Shown one piece after another: positions 63,359 to 64,000 of a DNA stretch of 64,000 bases. Below the pieces are notes generated by a model. That model had not been told where the DNA came from. It saw only the letters and a program-made list of their open reading frames with translations, and did no database searches. Both the position numbers and the translations under genes were made by a program. The stretch lies in contig CAWEHU010000020.1 in NCBI GenBank assembly GCA_963808965.1, positions 1 through 64,000 of the forward strand, given 5' to 3'. How positions within the stretch are numbered: position 1 is the stretch's first letter; each line of letters begins with the position of its first letter. The DNA comes from CAWEHU01 sp963808965. Lineage in GTDB: Bacteria; Pseudomonadota; Alphaproteobacteria; Acetobacterales; Acetobacteraceae.

Positions 63359-64000
63359 GTGCGCGCGAGGCCAGGGCGGGGCAACCTGGTGCGCCGCATG
63401 ATGAGCCATTGCTGCCCGATCGAGAGCAGGTTGTTCCAGCTCCAGTAGATCACGAGCCCGGCCGGAAACCGCGCCAGCATGAAGGTGAAGATCACCGGCA
63501 TGAACTGGAACATGCGCGCCTGCACCGGGTCCGGCGGCGGTGGGTTCAGCCTCTGCTGCAAGAACATCGTGACGCCCATGAGGAGCGGCCAGGCGCCGAG
63601 ATGCAGGAAAGGCGAGATCGCCGTCGGATCGAACGGGAGCAGGCCGAAAAGATTGAAGATGTTCGTCGGATCGACCTGTGAGAGATCCCTGATCCATCCG
63701 AAGAACGGCGCCTGCCGCATCTCGATCGTGACAAAGATGACCTTGTACAGCGAGAAGAACACGGGAATCTGGATCACCATGGGCAGGCACCCGCTGGCCG
63801 GATTCACCTTCTCGGCCTTGTATAGGGCCATCATCTCCTGCTGCATCCGCGCCGGGTCTTCCTTGAACCGCTCGCGCAGGCTCTGCATCTTCGGCGCGAG
63901 CAGCTTCATCCGGCTCATCGAGCGATAGGAGTAGTTCGCGAGCGGGAAAAACAGCGCCTTGACGAACACGGTGAACACCATGATCGCCAGCCCGAAATTG
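63355..64000 (-). CDS. yidC: Membrane protein insertase YidC, C-terminal part (cut by window edge)
   Basis: Oxa1-type insertase that places proteins in the inner membrane with or without SecYEG. The conserved core is visible: FVKALFFPLANYSYRSMSRM, LRERFKEDPARMQQEMMALY, NPASGCLPMVIQIPVFFSLY and FQFMPVIFTFMLARFPAGLV, ending WNNLLSIGQQWLIMRR. The N-terminal periplasmic domain lies beyond 64000. Its stop overlaps the engB start, and together with tmk/parE-type genes it represents conserved chromosome core. Confidence 0.95.
   Translation of the reverse strand, partial: NFGLAIMVFTVFVKALFFPLANYSYRSMSRMKLLAPKMQSLRERFKEDPARMQQEMMALYKAEKVNPASGCLPMVIQIPVFFSLYKVIFVTIEMRQAPFFGWIRDLSQVDPTNIFNLFGLLPFDPTAISPFLHLGAWPLLMGVTMFLQQRLNPPPPDPVQARMFQFMPVIFTFMLARFPAGLVIYWSWNNLLSIGQQWLIMRRTRLPRPGLART

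Overview
The window is about 64 kb of G+C-rich chromosomal DNA from an alphaproteobacterium, probably an Acetobacteraceae-like member of the Rhodospirillales/Acetobacterales. This rests on gene content and order and protein style: dacC-tmk-holB-metG, gcvTHP under a glycine riboswitch, ispH-thrB-rnhA, yidC-engB-argB and a cyoABCD quinol oxidase. It is inference, because no rRNA is present. Most of the window is housekeeping. About sixteen places look like single-base indels, several in homopolymers and several in genes a cell cannot lose (metG, holB, tmk, polA). The simplest reading is an under-polished long-read consensus, so I describe interrupted genes by their intended product and give the break positions.

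Layout. 1-1.7 kb: metG (5' part) and holB, minus strand. 1.7-7.45 kb: a visibly less G+C-rich plus-strand insert that separates holB from tmk. It holds a very large interrupted gene (SAM methyltransferase, coiled coil, two GT2 domains, GT4 domain) and a second methyltransferase, probably for surface polysaccharide. 7.4-11.2 kb: tmk, a D,D-carboxypeptidase, rlpA and mltB (cell-wall remodelling). 11.3-13.8 kb: MmgE/PrpD protein and Ldh-family dehydrogenase. 13.9 kb: tRNA-Ser(UGA), then a GFA-family protein and remnants of sugar-nucleotide genes. 16-19.5 kb: a membrane protein facing an operon of PheC-like periplasmic cyclohexadienyl dehydratase, HlyD adaptor and FUSC exporter. 19.9-24 kb: polA, a zf-CHCC mini-protein and a lipoprotein hydrolase. 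24-26.5 kb: a second Ldh-family dehydrogenase with an MFS carrier. 26.5 kb: tRNA-Arg(CCG), then an acyltransferase. 27.9-32.2 kb: cyoDCBA; divergent MFS carrier; truncated 6PGDH-like pseudogene. 34.9-36.9 kb: copC/copD. 37-39.4 kb: UDP-glucuronate-type epimerase, gmhA-like isomerase, 3-hydroxybutyrate dehydrogenase. 39.6-43.4 kb: patatin, Dps, parE.

The most distinctive accessory block is 43.5-47.5 kb: a glycine-zipper protein of unknown function, then a compact operon scnB-scnA-scnC for cobalt thiocyanate hydrolase (SCN- to COS + NH3), its P15K-type activator, and CbtB/CbtA cobalt transport. The operon supplies enzyme, metal and maturation factor together. An orphan protein at 47.6 kb has a paralogue at 57.1 kb. 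48.4-53.2 kb is the glycine cleavage operon gcvT-gcvH-gcvP behind a tandem glycine riboswitch. 53.2-56.3 kb: lipoprotein, ispH, thrB, rnhA. 57.2-60.6 kb: a single-chain, type ISP-like restriction-modification enzyme broken into four reading-frame segments. 60.6-64 kb: sterol-desaturase-family hydroxylase, argB, engB and the 3' part of yidC.
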